The position numbers and the translations under genes were made by a program. 62,000 nt of DNA. It comes from Phoronis australis (lineage: Eukaryota; Phoronida; Phoronidae). This document shows, one piece after another, positions 1 through 10,090 of the stretch; positions within the stretch are counted from its first letter, which is position 1; every line of letters begins with the position of its first letter. The notes below the pieces were generated by a model. That model was not told the DNA's origin. It did not search any database and was given only the letters and a program-made list of their open reading frames with translations. The stretch covers positions 151,932 through 213,931 of the forward strand of contig NMRA01000494.1 in the NCBI GenBank assembly GCA_002633005.1, in the 5' to 3' direction.

Positions 1-3000
1 CCACAATGGCACAAATTTGTATATTTAATTTAGTAAACAGCTTCGCACCAAGGCTAGAGCCTTCCGAGCCCTTTGGCGTAAGAACACAATACTTGGTGTT
101 TTGCGTATACTTCAAGGGGTAAAACTTTGAAAATAATATTTTTGGGGTAACCTGGTACATGTAATCCTAAAAAAGTAATCTGTGTTTTCATGTAGAGCGT
201 AAAAATGATTAACCCATTGATTCAAAAAGAACACTCTCGCAAACGAAAACGCACACAATTTTCAGCTATATTACACTGGTTAAAAAACAACTTCTATAAG
301 TTTATTGCCTCGGATTCTAGTGATCACCAGGGCAAGTCAAAACTCTTAAGGGGGCACAATTTCAAACCTTTCGCATGAATCAGTGATATAAAAATGGAAA
401 TAGACCGACTTAAGTTCATCAGCAAAGTAGACACAACAGTTACACACACTGACTGCGTTTGTTAACGTCTTGTGGCAATAATAAAAATATTTTTTTCTAC
501 TATGATTGACAAGAAGTTTTACTCTGATGAGGTATGATGCAATATGAATGTCTAATTTGCAGATCGGCAGTTTCAAAAATATTTACTGGGTTTAATGAAT
601 CCGTTTGTTATGAACCACTGTAAAAGTATGATTACTTATTGTACATTCGAAGCACGCCTCATTAGAATAAAAACATACACGTGCTTGTTGATCCTGGGGG
701 TACCTCTATTACAGGCATGGATGAAGATATATAGTTGTTAAGCTATAGAGGATAATAAAGCTTACATAATATCACACTGAGCCATCTACACCAGGCATAT
801 ACAAAGGATACAGTATTTCAAAAGAAGCCTCAACTACTCATTTTTCATAGTCATAACTACTCATTTTTCATAGTATTACTAAATCACGAACACCTAGATT
901 TATATAAGAAGTTACTTAGTAAGATGCTACCCAACTTGCTCTCCCACATTTATGGGAGGCCTAATTTGAAACATTTAACGACATATATTTTCTATGCAAG
1001 ATTAAAACCAAGGAAAACGTGTGAGACTCTCCAGGACTAAAAATAAATATCTCAAAACCAGAAATTTTACTTAAGCAGGAATTAAAACAATCCAATACAT
1101 TGAGATTGTTTTCACACAGAAGACCACAGAGCAAATAAAGACCGAAATTCACCACGTCAAGGCTGAAAATTTATCACATCAGCACCTATAATTTATCAAG
1201 TGAGGACCGAAAATTCTTCACTACAGGATCAAAATAAAATACGACCGAACTGAAAATTTAATAAGTCAGGTTCAAAAACTTACCGTGTCAGTAACTTTCA
1301 CGCCAGAACACCACGTCACCATTCCCAAGCATGGACCTTTCAAAGTGATAATGTCCGTACTACATGTACATGTATACATATAAACAAGGGCTATATGTTC
1401 ATCCTCTCGCCGACAAAAGACCTATTATCTTGGGAATGCGGTTGAATTTCTTTTGTCTAATCCACGTTTTACAACAGATGCCAGTGTATAGGTACACACT
1501 GGATTGTCACCATTGCATAATAGGTGATCACGTAGCCTCCGGGCTTGAAAACACCTCCCTCTCCTGGCGTGATAAGTTTTCTGACACAATGAATCCTGGT
1601 TGCCAATTGTTTTTGATTCTATAGAGACTTCAATTCCTGAATAGAAAATGTGTGTACTGGATGTTTTCGCTTCAGCTTTCCATTCAGCTAACTAGTGTAG
1701 AGCACAGTGTTTTTACTATCCCGTTGCTGCTCCACTGCAACGAATCACTTCTAGTACAACCTTCCGTAAATGATGTTCGTATTTTGCACATTCCTTCGGG
1801 GTAACAGTTTTCTAAGAGCTATATATTCATTGGACAAAAATACCAGTCTCAGGTAGTCCTTGAGCTCATGCTCTGAATGTTTTGAAAACCCAAGTCTTTC
1901 TTTACGCAGATACCGTTTTCTGCCCGTGTACACCGACTCGCTGAATTCATCAACCAAACATTTACTTTTGAAAATGCCCTCAAAAGTGTACTTTTTTAAA
2001 ACACCGAAATGACCATAGTCGTCAGTATAGAAAAGCGAAATGAACAAATTTGTACACAGTGCTCAAAGCACTTTTGTGGACATACGGAAACACCAACGTC
2101 TCTGTCTTACAACGCTGCGTGTACTTGGCATTTCATTTCATGCTGGAAACTTTTTAAAGACTGAGCACCGTTTCAAAAAAAATAGCATTTTTTCTTACAG
2201 CTGAGAACTGAAGAATTATTCTGCGATTTTAGGACTGAAATGGAACCAAATCTCGAGTCAGTGGTGACTCATTAGAATGTGCAAAACTCGGGAAGGTGGG
2301 GGGTGGCGATATATATACAAGCATGATTTATTTATTTTTTATTTTTTATTGTAGTTGCCACTTCTCATTCTACCTAAGGTGGCCAGATCATACGCTATCA
2401 ATATCACCAGTGAGACGCTTTGCTTCTCAAAAGTGCACCTTTGTGTATTTTCTATCATTTTTTGCCATTGCAATCGCTTTACCAAAGGTTCGCGCACATA
2501 TGTGAATACTTCTTCATCACGTATTCACATCTTCCCGTTCACAAATATTTTATTTTGCATAATTTGTCAATACGTTGTTGACAGAACATATTTTTTTGGA
2601 ACAACGTGAACGACCAACTGATAGGGGACTACGTGTATACATGTACACTGCTAGCCCGGATTTTAACGTCACCGATACATGAAAACGGAATTCGCAAAGC
2701 TACAATTGCCTGCAGCCTCAACAGTGGTGATGTCACCGTCTTAGTTCGTGGAAATCGTAACCATAATATGATTTCTAAATTAGAGCCATCGAAGTCCGTG
2801 GGTTTAGGGCATACTGGACCGTGAATTTCGCGTCTGTACTGCAAGGCTCAATACTATGAAAATGAAATCCCCGGAGTGAGAGCTCTTCGCGGTGTAACGG
2901 ACAACTCACTCACTAATCCATCATCATGAGCGCGTGATAGGAGACCGGTGACTAACTTAAAAAACGCAAATAGATGCAGTTTGGCGTTCCACAAACAAAA

Positions 3001-3560
3001 TCAATTGCGGGTGAAGACTGTTAAAGATAGCTGCGTTTACAAAATGACTACAGCGTTGTATTGACCGGGAAGCAACCAATCTAATACATCTTGTTAACGT
3101 CACGAGTCAAACGAGATCAAACGTAAAGAAAACTTTCACGTTTTTCATCCAAAACTTGTTGCATTGTCCATAATCCAATGTTTACTAGTACCGCTTGCAT
3201 TCAACCTTCGAATTAGTGGTGTTACACAACCGACGTGAACTCATGTAACCGAGACAGTAAAACTAGGTTAATTTATTTGACCCTGTGCTTAGACGAATAT
3301 GCATCGACACACAAAGTGGCATCAGCCTGACAACCTATTACGAAACTGCTACTCTAGCCTAAAAATAGCAGCCGACCAGCTGGTCGGCTGATGGCCGGTC
3401 GGCTGAACGGTCGGCTGGGGAGTCGCCTTATGAGTCGGCACTGCGGCCGGCTGCCGGTCGGCTAATTTTTAGCCGACCGGTCGGCTAGTTTGCCGACCGG
3501 TTGACGGCTAGTCGTCGACCAATTTCCGACCGGGCGGACAAAAATTCGTGATGTGTACTG
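1..3560 (-). mobile_element. DNA transposon copy 1 (inverted, cut by window edge)
   Basis: Read on the minus strand, this block matches 10091-13690 nearly along its whole length, with scattered substitutions and small indels. Its terminus at about 3555 reads as a TACAG-type end followed by the ACATCACGAATTTTTG motif. That end is shared with 8041, 10091 and (as the opposite end) 15257. A TA next to each terminus fits a TA target duplication, as in Tc1/mariner, but this is inference. No intact transposase is visible. One minus frame at 1751-2047 (98 codons) recurs in damaged form in the other copies and may be a relic of the element's own protein. The element continues beyond position 1. Confidence 0.75.
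3365..3545. repeat. Subterminal GGTCGGC/GCCGACC palindrome cluster
   Basis: This GC-rich stretch in otherwise AT-rich DNA has many overlapping copies of GCCGACC and GGTCGGC, including the self-complementary core CCGACCGGTCGG. The same cluster sits at 8070-8225, 10115-10290 and 15100-15225, always just inside the terminus of the same element family. Subterminal palindromic arrays of this kind usually serve as transposase binding sites; that role is inferred here. Confidence 0.8.
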
Positions 3561-5127
3561 TATCTAGAACTGCTTTATTGCCATAAATTGAGGATTTTTT
3601 CTTGGTATTTTTGCAACGCCGGTCTTACTAACGAGGAACCTCTTCCAAAACCAAATTCCAAATGAGTGAAGCAATATATTGCAAGACCTTGCAAACGGCA
3701 CTCGACTCAAAAATGAATGTTTTGCGAGTATGCACGCGCCGACAAACCTTTACTTTTTGAACAAAGATAATGTGCCTCAGTGACATATTTGAACATTCTG
3801 ATATTGCCGTAGAATCAATTTAATAAAATATCTAAAATGAGTTTGGTACGACCGATTAGTAAATGGGCTTTAAAACACACTCGCATAACTCTGGTAGTTC
3901 ACTCGATTGATTTCGTTAAGTTTACACATTGCTGTGACGGGACGTTAGTAACATTACCCTTCTTGTTATTCTTAATTAGTTGCAAATGTTCAGTTATTCT
4001 TATGCTAATGTCTTTGTTGCGTCTCAGAGAGCCTTTGTTGCATGGGCATCATGCGGGCGCGACTGTATATGTCAGTTACTTCGATAGCGACAGGCTTAGG
4101 AGAAGGGTGTTTTCTTCCTTTGGCTACATGAAATTGATCATTTACCATGTGTAACTGAACTGAAACGTATGCCTGGTGAGGTGAAATACACATTTTTGAT
4201 GTTCAGTGGAGACTTGCTCTGTTACATTGCCTTGTCTGTATAAGCCATGATGGTGAACCCATTTTACCCTATGTAAAGATTCAGTCCTCCTTACCAGGTA
4301 TATCACGTGTTGGAGGTGAAACGGATCCCGTTCCTTTGGCCGAATATCCCTAAAACCAAAATATATTGTACACAATTATGATCATAGTTATGACTTCGTT
4401 CATCATGGCTGGACCATGCACACACCGTTTCAAAAATTGTACAAGGGGATTTTCCTGTGAATGCTTATACAATGCCACTGTATACTGACTGGGTGTTGAG
4501 TAATTTTATGTAGCCTATCGAGATTAGTCCAGTGACCTAGGGTGTGCTAGGGTGACGTAATGCGCTTCTGTATACAAAACTTTGTTCTTAATCTGGCGAT
4601 TCACTTCCAAAAATGATTGGCGAACTTTTAAAGCTAAGGTGAATCCACTTTTCGCTGGAAAGTAAGAATTTGCGACATTACGTGTGACATTGACGTGTAT
4701 TTCAAAGGAGAACACATGATTTTGGCTAGATTTTAGCGAGGCCCTAGCGTACAGATGTAGATCCTAGCGTTGCTGAACTGAAGCCAACGTTTTGTATCCC
4801 GAAGTTGACAGGTTGGTCTCAACTTGTTTCGCTATCAAATAACATGGTTTCCAAGCTCGGAAAGCATCAATAATTCAACAAAGGGACTTTTTATTGCAGG
4901 TCATCCGAGGTCTCAAGCAACGAGTTCCAGCTCTTTCTAACGCCAAATACTTGTAATTTCAACAATCTTAATGCTATCCAATCCCATTTATTCCTATTCT
5001 TTGAAAATACGGTGTCAATTTACCACACAAAGATACCGATCACAAATGGACGTTGCGTTATTTGTGGTGAAGTACGCCTATTTTACTGACAATGAATATG
5101 GTATACACCATGTAGAAGAGAAATTAT
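3561..5127. other. No gene recognised
   Basis: This is AT-rich sequence between the terminus of transposon copy 1 and the last proposed kinase exon. The open frames are short, overlap on both strands and resemble nothing I recognise. Any 3' UTR of the kinase gene would lie here; I could not place a convincing polyadenylation site. Confidence 0.4.
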
Positions 5128-5187
5128 TTACAAGTCGTTCAGGTAATGTCGGTGCATACTCATCATAAAAGCCAGGAACAACGCATC
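5128..5187 (-). CDS. Probable last coding exon of RIPK-like kinase gene
   Basis: A splice acceptor (TTTGTTCCAG) precedes position 5187. The upstream exon ends in phase 0, and continuing in that phase gives 19 codons and a TAA stop at 5128-5130. The tail is short and hydrophobic to basic, with no recognisable domain. A second frame through the same acceptor stays open longer, to about 5078, but needs a phase the upstream exon does not supply. I prefer the in-phase version. If right, the protein is essentially a bare kinase domain with no death domain, CARD or RHIM in this window. Confidence 0.4.
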   Translation of the reverse strand, partial: DALFLAFMMSMHRHYLNDL

Positions 5188-5383
5188 CTGGAACAAATAC
5201 ATCGACATGTCCGCATGAAGGCACCTTTGACATGCTCCCATATTCAAACTTCACTGCATTCCTTAGGGTATAGCTACTATAAGCCAATGTGTATACAGGT
5301 CAAACTACATTGGTTTCAACTGAAGTTATAAGCACCGATGCATGAAAAGTCATAAATATCAGAGGCCAAAATGTGTGATTCAC

Positions 5384-5472
5384 CTCAATTGCGTTCGTAA
5401 GATCACAATAGTCGTGCATGTAACTCTCTCTGTACTTTGCAATGCACTCGTCGTGAAGTAAGCGCGCCATTT
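5384..5472 (-). CDS. RIPK-like kinase, exon after the kinase C-lobe
   Basis: The exon is bounded by a strong acceptor (TTGTTCATTTCAG) and a GTGAAT donor. It has 89 bases: two completing a split codon, then 29 codons (from MARLLHDEC to LTNAIE). The preceding exon ends with one base of a codon, so the join reads ...TDFE-K-MARLL. That agrees with the end of the last helix in RIP-family kinases, where an arginine is followed by a phenylalanine and then a helix. The phase fit and sequence continuity make this a real exon. No further domain is seen in it. Confidence 0.75.
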
Positions 5473-6186
5473 CTGAAATGAACAATTTTAATTGGTGTGC
5501 AAGTATTGGAAATGAGTCTTGCACTCACAGTTGGCATCAGTATACCACAGTCATAGCCACATTGGCAGTATTAAGGAGGAATTGCTCTAACAGAATAGAT
5601 ACGTCATGTTTTCACACTCACAGGGACATTAGCTTCAGTCAAGTCATAGTACCAGCGCGAGCTAGGAACTTAGACGGACTGTTATTAGCTCAGGCACAAG
5701 CTTAAAATTTAAATTAGTATGTTAATCACGATACCAAACGTCTGGATAGCAATACATTAGTGTACCAAAAACACCTAAACACTTTGTTTTGATCTAATAA
5801 TCTATCAAGCTCAGCTAATGTGAGGATGGCGAAAAAAATTCCTTGATCCACGAATATGTCATAAATACGTCTTTTAAGTCTGCTATTTGAGCAATTCAAT
5901 ATGCAACGATTGCATTTCGGCAAAGAGCCGATCAAATCATAGGGAGGGTTTCTCGGTGCTCCTTTACTGAAGATATTAACATGATTTTCCAGGTTTTGAT
6001 CAGCTGACCATTTAGATTGATTTTCGTACTAAAAATTGTTTCTAAAAACTTTACATGGTTTTTAAAACTTCAATTTGATCAAGTTGCTAATTTTTAAAGT
6101 TCTTTTGCTACAAGAGCTAAATGGCCCAGTTTTCTTCAAAGAGGTATTACTCTTAGGAAAATGACTTCTAAATCATCAAAACTTAC
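5473..6186. other. Intron, no other feature seen
   Basis: AT-rich intron between two kinase exons whose phases match. A 69-codon minus frame at 5726-5935 lacks good splice borders and is not needed for the reading frame. Confidence 0.5.
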
Positions 6187-6362
6187 TCTCAAAATCCGTT
6201 CGGTCAGCTGGCTGATACTCGAGGCATTCAGATATCAGCTTTAAGAATATAGACGGTTCACAACCCTGTAACTCATTTACGAACGGATCTTTTATGCCAC
6301 GCTTGATTTGTTCTTTAATAGCTTCTTCTGGCAAATCTGGAAGGGATTGCTGTATATTTAAG
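6187..6362 (-). CDS. RIPK-like kinase, C-lobe exon (helices G-I)
   Basis: The frame runs from SLPDLPEE through IKRGIKDPF to ECLEYQPADRTDFE and ends at a consensus GTAAGT donor at 6186. The C-x-x-x-x-P-x-x-R-x-x-F pattern (here CLEYQPADRTDF) is the conserved end of protein-kinase subdomain XI. Two acceptors are possible: TTTCAAG before 6362, with a long pyrimidine tract, or ATATACAG before 6349. Neither is in phase with the donor of the upstream exon at 6548: that exon leaves one base over, while these starts need two bases or none. A missed micro-exon, a sequence error or a disabling mutation are all possible. Confidence 0.75.
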
Positions 6363-6547
6363 CTTGAAATTAAAGAGACGCAGGAACAAAGGAAAAACCC
6401 AAAGGCCGGTGTCAACTAATAAGTATTGCTGTTAGACTACAGGATAGAGGAGTAGAGTTCTGCAGTGGCAGTAACAGAACTGAGTAAGACAATAAGTATA
6501 CAAAACTTCCAATTAATATACAGACCAAATATAGAAGTATGATCAAC

Positions 6548-6597
6548 CTTTTAGCAGAGATTCTTCCTTCATGAGTTCAGACAGGAGAACACCAAAG
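6548..6597 (-). CDS. RIPK-like kinase, helix F exon
   Basis: This 50-base exon lies between TGTCTTTGCAG and a GTTGAT donor. Its first base completes the serine codon started by the upstream exon, giving the kinase subdomain IX motif D-V-W-S-F-G-V-L-L, followed by SELMKEESLLK. The match to the D-V-(Y/W)-S-F-(G/A) motif of TKL kinases is clear. The exon is far shorter than its neighbours. Confidence 0.8.
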
Positions 6598-6902
6598 CTG
6601 CAAAGACAGGGATATCCAGTGTCAACGACAATGCTATGAAAAATTATTCACATTTTTACAATTTAGGTTAGAAGATATATTGAACTTTAACACGGCTTTC
6701 TGTCCCTCATAGGTGCTACTGGACATTTTCTAATTGACAATTACATGTACACAATACGACTGCTTATTACCAGCTGGAATTAAATACGCACTTTCCACAG
6801 CATCTGGACTTTGTTTGTGGATTAGTGAATAGAGATGGGTGTAAGAAATAACCCTGTATTATAATGATTGATTTGGAACAAGGTACTGTTTACATTGCGT
6901 AC

Positions 6903-7063
6903 CTCCAGACATCTGTTTCGGGACTGTTTTTGGGAATAGTTCGCTCGACTATCTCTGGCTTGAAAAGCTCTGGAGCCATGTGCGATAAAGTTCCTTTGGG
7001 ATCAGTTGTATTAGTTCGGTCACTAGTGTAGCTCTGAAGAATTGACAGCCCGAAATCTCCCAC
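6903..7063 (-). CDS. RIPK-like kinase, activation-segment exon
   Basis: The exon starts after an ATTTATAG acceptor with V-G-D-F-G-L-S, the metal-binding DFG motif. It continues through a Ser/Thr-rich activation loop (SYTSDRTNTTD) and the substrate-positioning APE motif (GTLSHMAPELF), and ends at E-T-D-V-W before a GTACGC donor. It has 161 bases: 53 codons plus two bases completed by the next exon. The upstream exon ends in phase 0, which fits. The loop contains several serines and threonines that could be phosphorylated, as in other RIP kinases. The intron upstream is about 9.2 kb and full of transposons. Confidence 0.9.
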
Positions 7064-7176
7064 CTATAAATGCATAATGGTCCGATCAGTTTTATCCTAT
7101 AAGTGTGTCAACGGCTGCCCACGCTCGATGCCATTTAGCGCCTCCCATTGAGCGTGTTCATTACCTTCCATGGGCG

Positions 7177-7674
7177 GCGCTTCATAGTGGAATCACAGGC
7201 ACCTTTAAGTAGCTCTGTACAATATAACATAAAAAGAGAAAGGTACACAACTGACATTCAATATGGACGTCTGCCGGCCACTTCCGGAATAACCCAAGCA
7301 CCATGCGTCAAATCTGAGAGTAATTTAACTCAAACATTTTATCTGCGACAGCAACACGTTCATTGCTTCCATTTGTTGACATCGAAACCAATAAATATCG
7401 TAAATACCTCCAGATCTTCCTAGTTCAATCCTCAACATTCACGACAAAGCGAAAAGCAAGAAGGCCTCATGTCAGTTTCGTCTAATGCGCAAGCTCATAA
7501 GGTCCCTCGCGACATCTTCAGAGCGCTTACATCAACTAAAAACAGCAACATTCAGAGAAGGTTATTCCGGAAGTGGCCGGAAGACGTCCATACTGAATGT
7601 CAGTTGTGTACCTTTCTCTTTATATGTTATATTGTAGAGAGCTACTTAATGGTGCCTGTGGTGGAATGAAGCGC
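7177..7674. mobile_element. Fold-back MITE-like element, ~500 bp
   Basis: Positions 7177-7297 and 7553-7674 are reverse complements of each other over about 120 bases, with a few mismatches. They start and end with GCGCTTCAT and ATGAAGCGC. The unrelated core of about 250 bases has no coding content. This is the structure of a non-autonomous DNA transposon with long terminal inverted repeats. The target duplication is not obvious, so the superfamily is open. Confidence 0.75.
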
Positions 7675-8040
7675 ATAGCCCGGCCCCACTTATTTTAGTG
7701 TCCCGCCAAAACCTTCAAACGGGGCTCAAATGACATGCATGACAATGCAATAAAACATTAATGCAGTTTTTGGAACTTGGTAGTTTTATTTTTTATTTTT
7801 CAGAGAACTTTGATGACATTCGATAATCTTGTCCTGTTGGATTGAATGGTGCCATCCCAACGCTCAGATTTTAGAAGCTCAACAAAATAATACTAAATTT
7901 GCTTTAACATCAATGCAACCATTCTGGACTCACAAGCATCCTTAGCTTCTGACCGTCCCCAATGAACTATATCATACTAAAAGTTATGAGACATGGAATC
8001 AAATGCGTCCTCACCTTCTGGTCATCCCCAACACCCTATA
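7675..8040. other. Intronic sequence, nothing recognised
   Basis: Unique-looking intron sequence between the fold-back element and the first copy of the GGTCGGC-ended transposon. Confidence 0.5.
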
Positions 8041-10090
8041 TACAGCACACATCACGAATTTTTGTCCGCCCGGTTGGAAATTGGTCGACGACTAGCCGTC
8101 GACCGGTCGGCAAATTAGCCGACCGGTCGGCTAAAAATTAGCCGACCGGCAGCCGCCCGCAGTGTCGACTCATAAGGCGACTCCCCAGCCGACCCTTCAG
8201 CCGACCCTTCAGCCGACCGGCCATCAGCTATTTTTAGGATAGAGTAGTAGTTGCGTAATAGGTTGTCAGGCTGATACCACTTTGCGTGTCGATGCATATT
8301 CGTCTAAGCAGAGGGTCAAATAAATTAACCTAGTTTTTCTGTCTCAGTTACATGAGTTACGTCGGTTGCGAAAGGTTGAAGGCAAGCGGTACTAGTAAAC
8401 ATTGGATTATGGACAATGCAACAAGTTTTGGATGAAAAACGTGAAAGTTTTCCATACATTTTATCATTAATTTGACTCGTGACGTTGACAAGATGTATTA
8501 GATTGGTTGCTTCCCGGTCAATACAACGGTATAGTCATTTTGTAGACGCATCTATTTTTAACAGTCTTCGCCCGCAATTGATTTTGTTTGTGTAACGCCA
8601 GACTGCATCTTCTTGCGTTTTTTAAGTTCATTGGTCTCCTATCACGCGCCCATGATGATGGATTAGTGAGTGAGTTGTTACACCGCGAAGAGCTCTCACT
8701 CCGGGGATTTCATTTTCATAGTATTGACCCTTGCAAGACAGACGCGAAATTCACGGTCCAGTATGCCCTAAACCCACGGACTTCGATGGCTCTAACTTCA
8801 AAATCATATTATGGTCACGATTTCCACGAACTAAGACGGTGACATCACCACTGTTGAGGCTGCAGGCAATTGTAGCTTTGCGAATTCCGTTTTCATGTAT
8901 TGGTGACGTTAAAATCCGGGCTAGCAGTTATATGTACACACGTAGTCCCCTATCAGTTGGTCGTTCACGTTGTTCCAAAAATAAATATTTTCTGTCATTA
9001 ACATATTGACAAATTATGCAAAATAAAACAATTGTGAACGGGAAGATGTGGATACGTGATGATGAACTATTCAGTACGCGGCTTATGTGCGCGAACCTTT
9101 GGTAAAGCGATTGCGATGGCAAAAAATGATAGAAAATACACAAAGGTGCACTTTTGAGAAGCAAAGCGTTTGGTGATATTGATAGCGTATGANGAGTTTT
9201 GCACATTCTAATGATTCACCACTCGAGATTTGGTTCCATTTCAGTCCTAAAATCGCAGAATAATTCTTTTGTTCTCAACTGTAAGAAATAATACTATTTT
9301 TTGAAACGATGCTCAGTCGTAAAAAAGTTTCCAGCATGAAATGAAATGCCAAGTACACACAGCGTTGTAAGACAGAGAAGTTGGCGTTTCGGTATGTCCA
9401 TAAAAGTGCTTAGAGCACTGTGTACAAATTTCTCCATTTCGCTTTTCTACAGTGACGACTATGGTCAACTCGGTGTTATAAAAAAGTACACTTTTGAGGG
9501 CATTTTCAAAAATAAATGTTTGGTTGATGAATTCAGCGAGTCGGTGTCCACGGCAGAAAATGGTATCTGCGTAAAGAAAGAGTTGCGTTTTCAAAACATT
9601 CAGAGCATGAGCTCAAGGACTACCTGAGACTGGTATTTTTGTCCAATGAATATATAGCTCTTAGAAAACTGTTACCCCGAAGAAATGTGCAAAATACGAA
9701 CATCATTTACGGAAGGTTGTACTAGAAGTGATTCGTTGCAATGGAGCAGCAACGGGATAGTAAAAACACTGTGCTGTACACTAGTTAGCTGAATGGAAAG
9801 CTGAAGCGAAAACATCCAGAACACACATTTTCTATTCAGGAATTGAAATCTCTATAGAATCAAAAACAATTGGCAACCAGGATTCATTGTGTCAGAAAAC
9901 TTATCACGCCAGGAGAGGGAGGTGTTTTCAAGCCCGGAGGCTACGTGATCACCTATTATGCAATGGTGACAATCCAGTGTGTACCTATACATTGGCATCT
10001 ATTGTAAAACGTGGATTAGACAAAAGAAATTCAACCGCATTCCCAAGATAATAGGTCTGTTGTCGGCGAGAGGTTGAACATATAGCCCTT
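8041..10090 (+). mobile_element. DNA transposon copy 2 (5' fragment)
   Basis: The block begins with the family terminus TACAGCACACATCACG and the GGTCGGC palindrome cluster. It then runs parallel to 10091-12300, including the same internal frames. It stops inside the sequence CCCTTGTTTA, exactly where copy 3 begins. Copy 3 carries the undisturbed site at about 12300-12310. The simplest reading is insertion of one family member into another, with later loss of the distal half; an unequal exchange is the alternative. An ambiguous base at 9193 lies where about 120 bases present in copy 3 are missing. Confidence 0.75.

Noticed and set aside
5726-5935. Extra kinase-gene exon (69-codon minus frame)
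   Set aside because: No good acceptor or donor; the exons at 6187 and 5472 already join in phase with matching kinase sequence.
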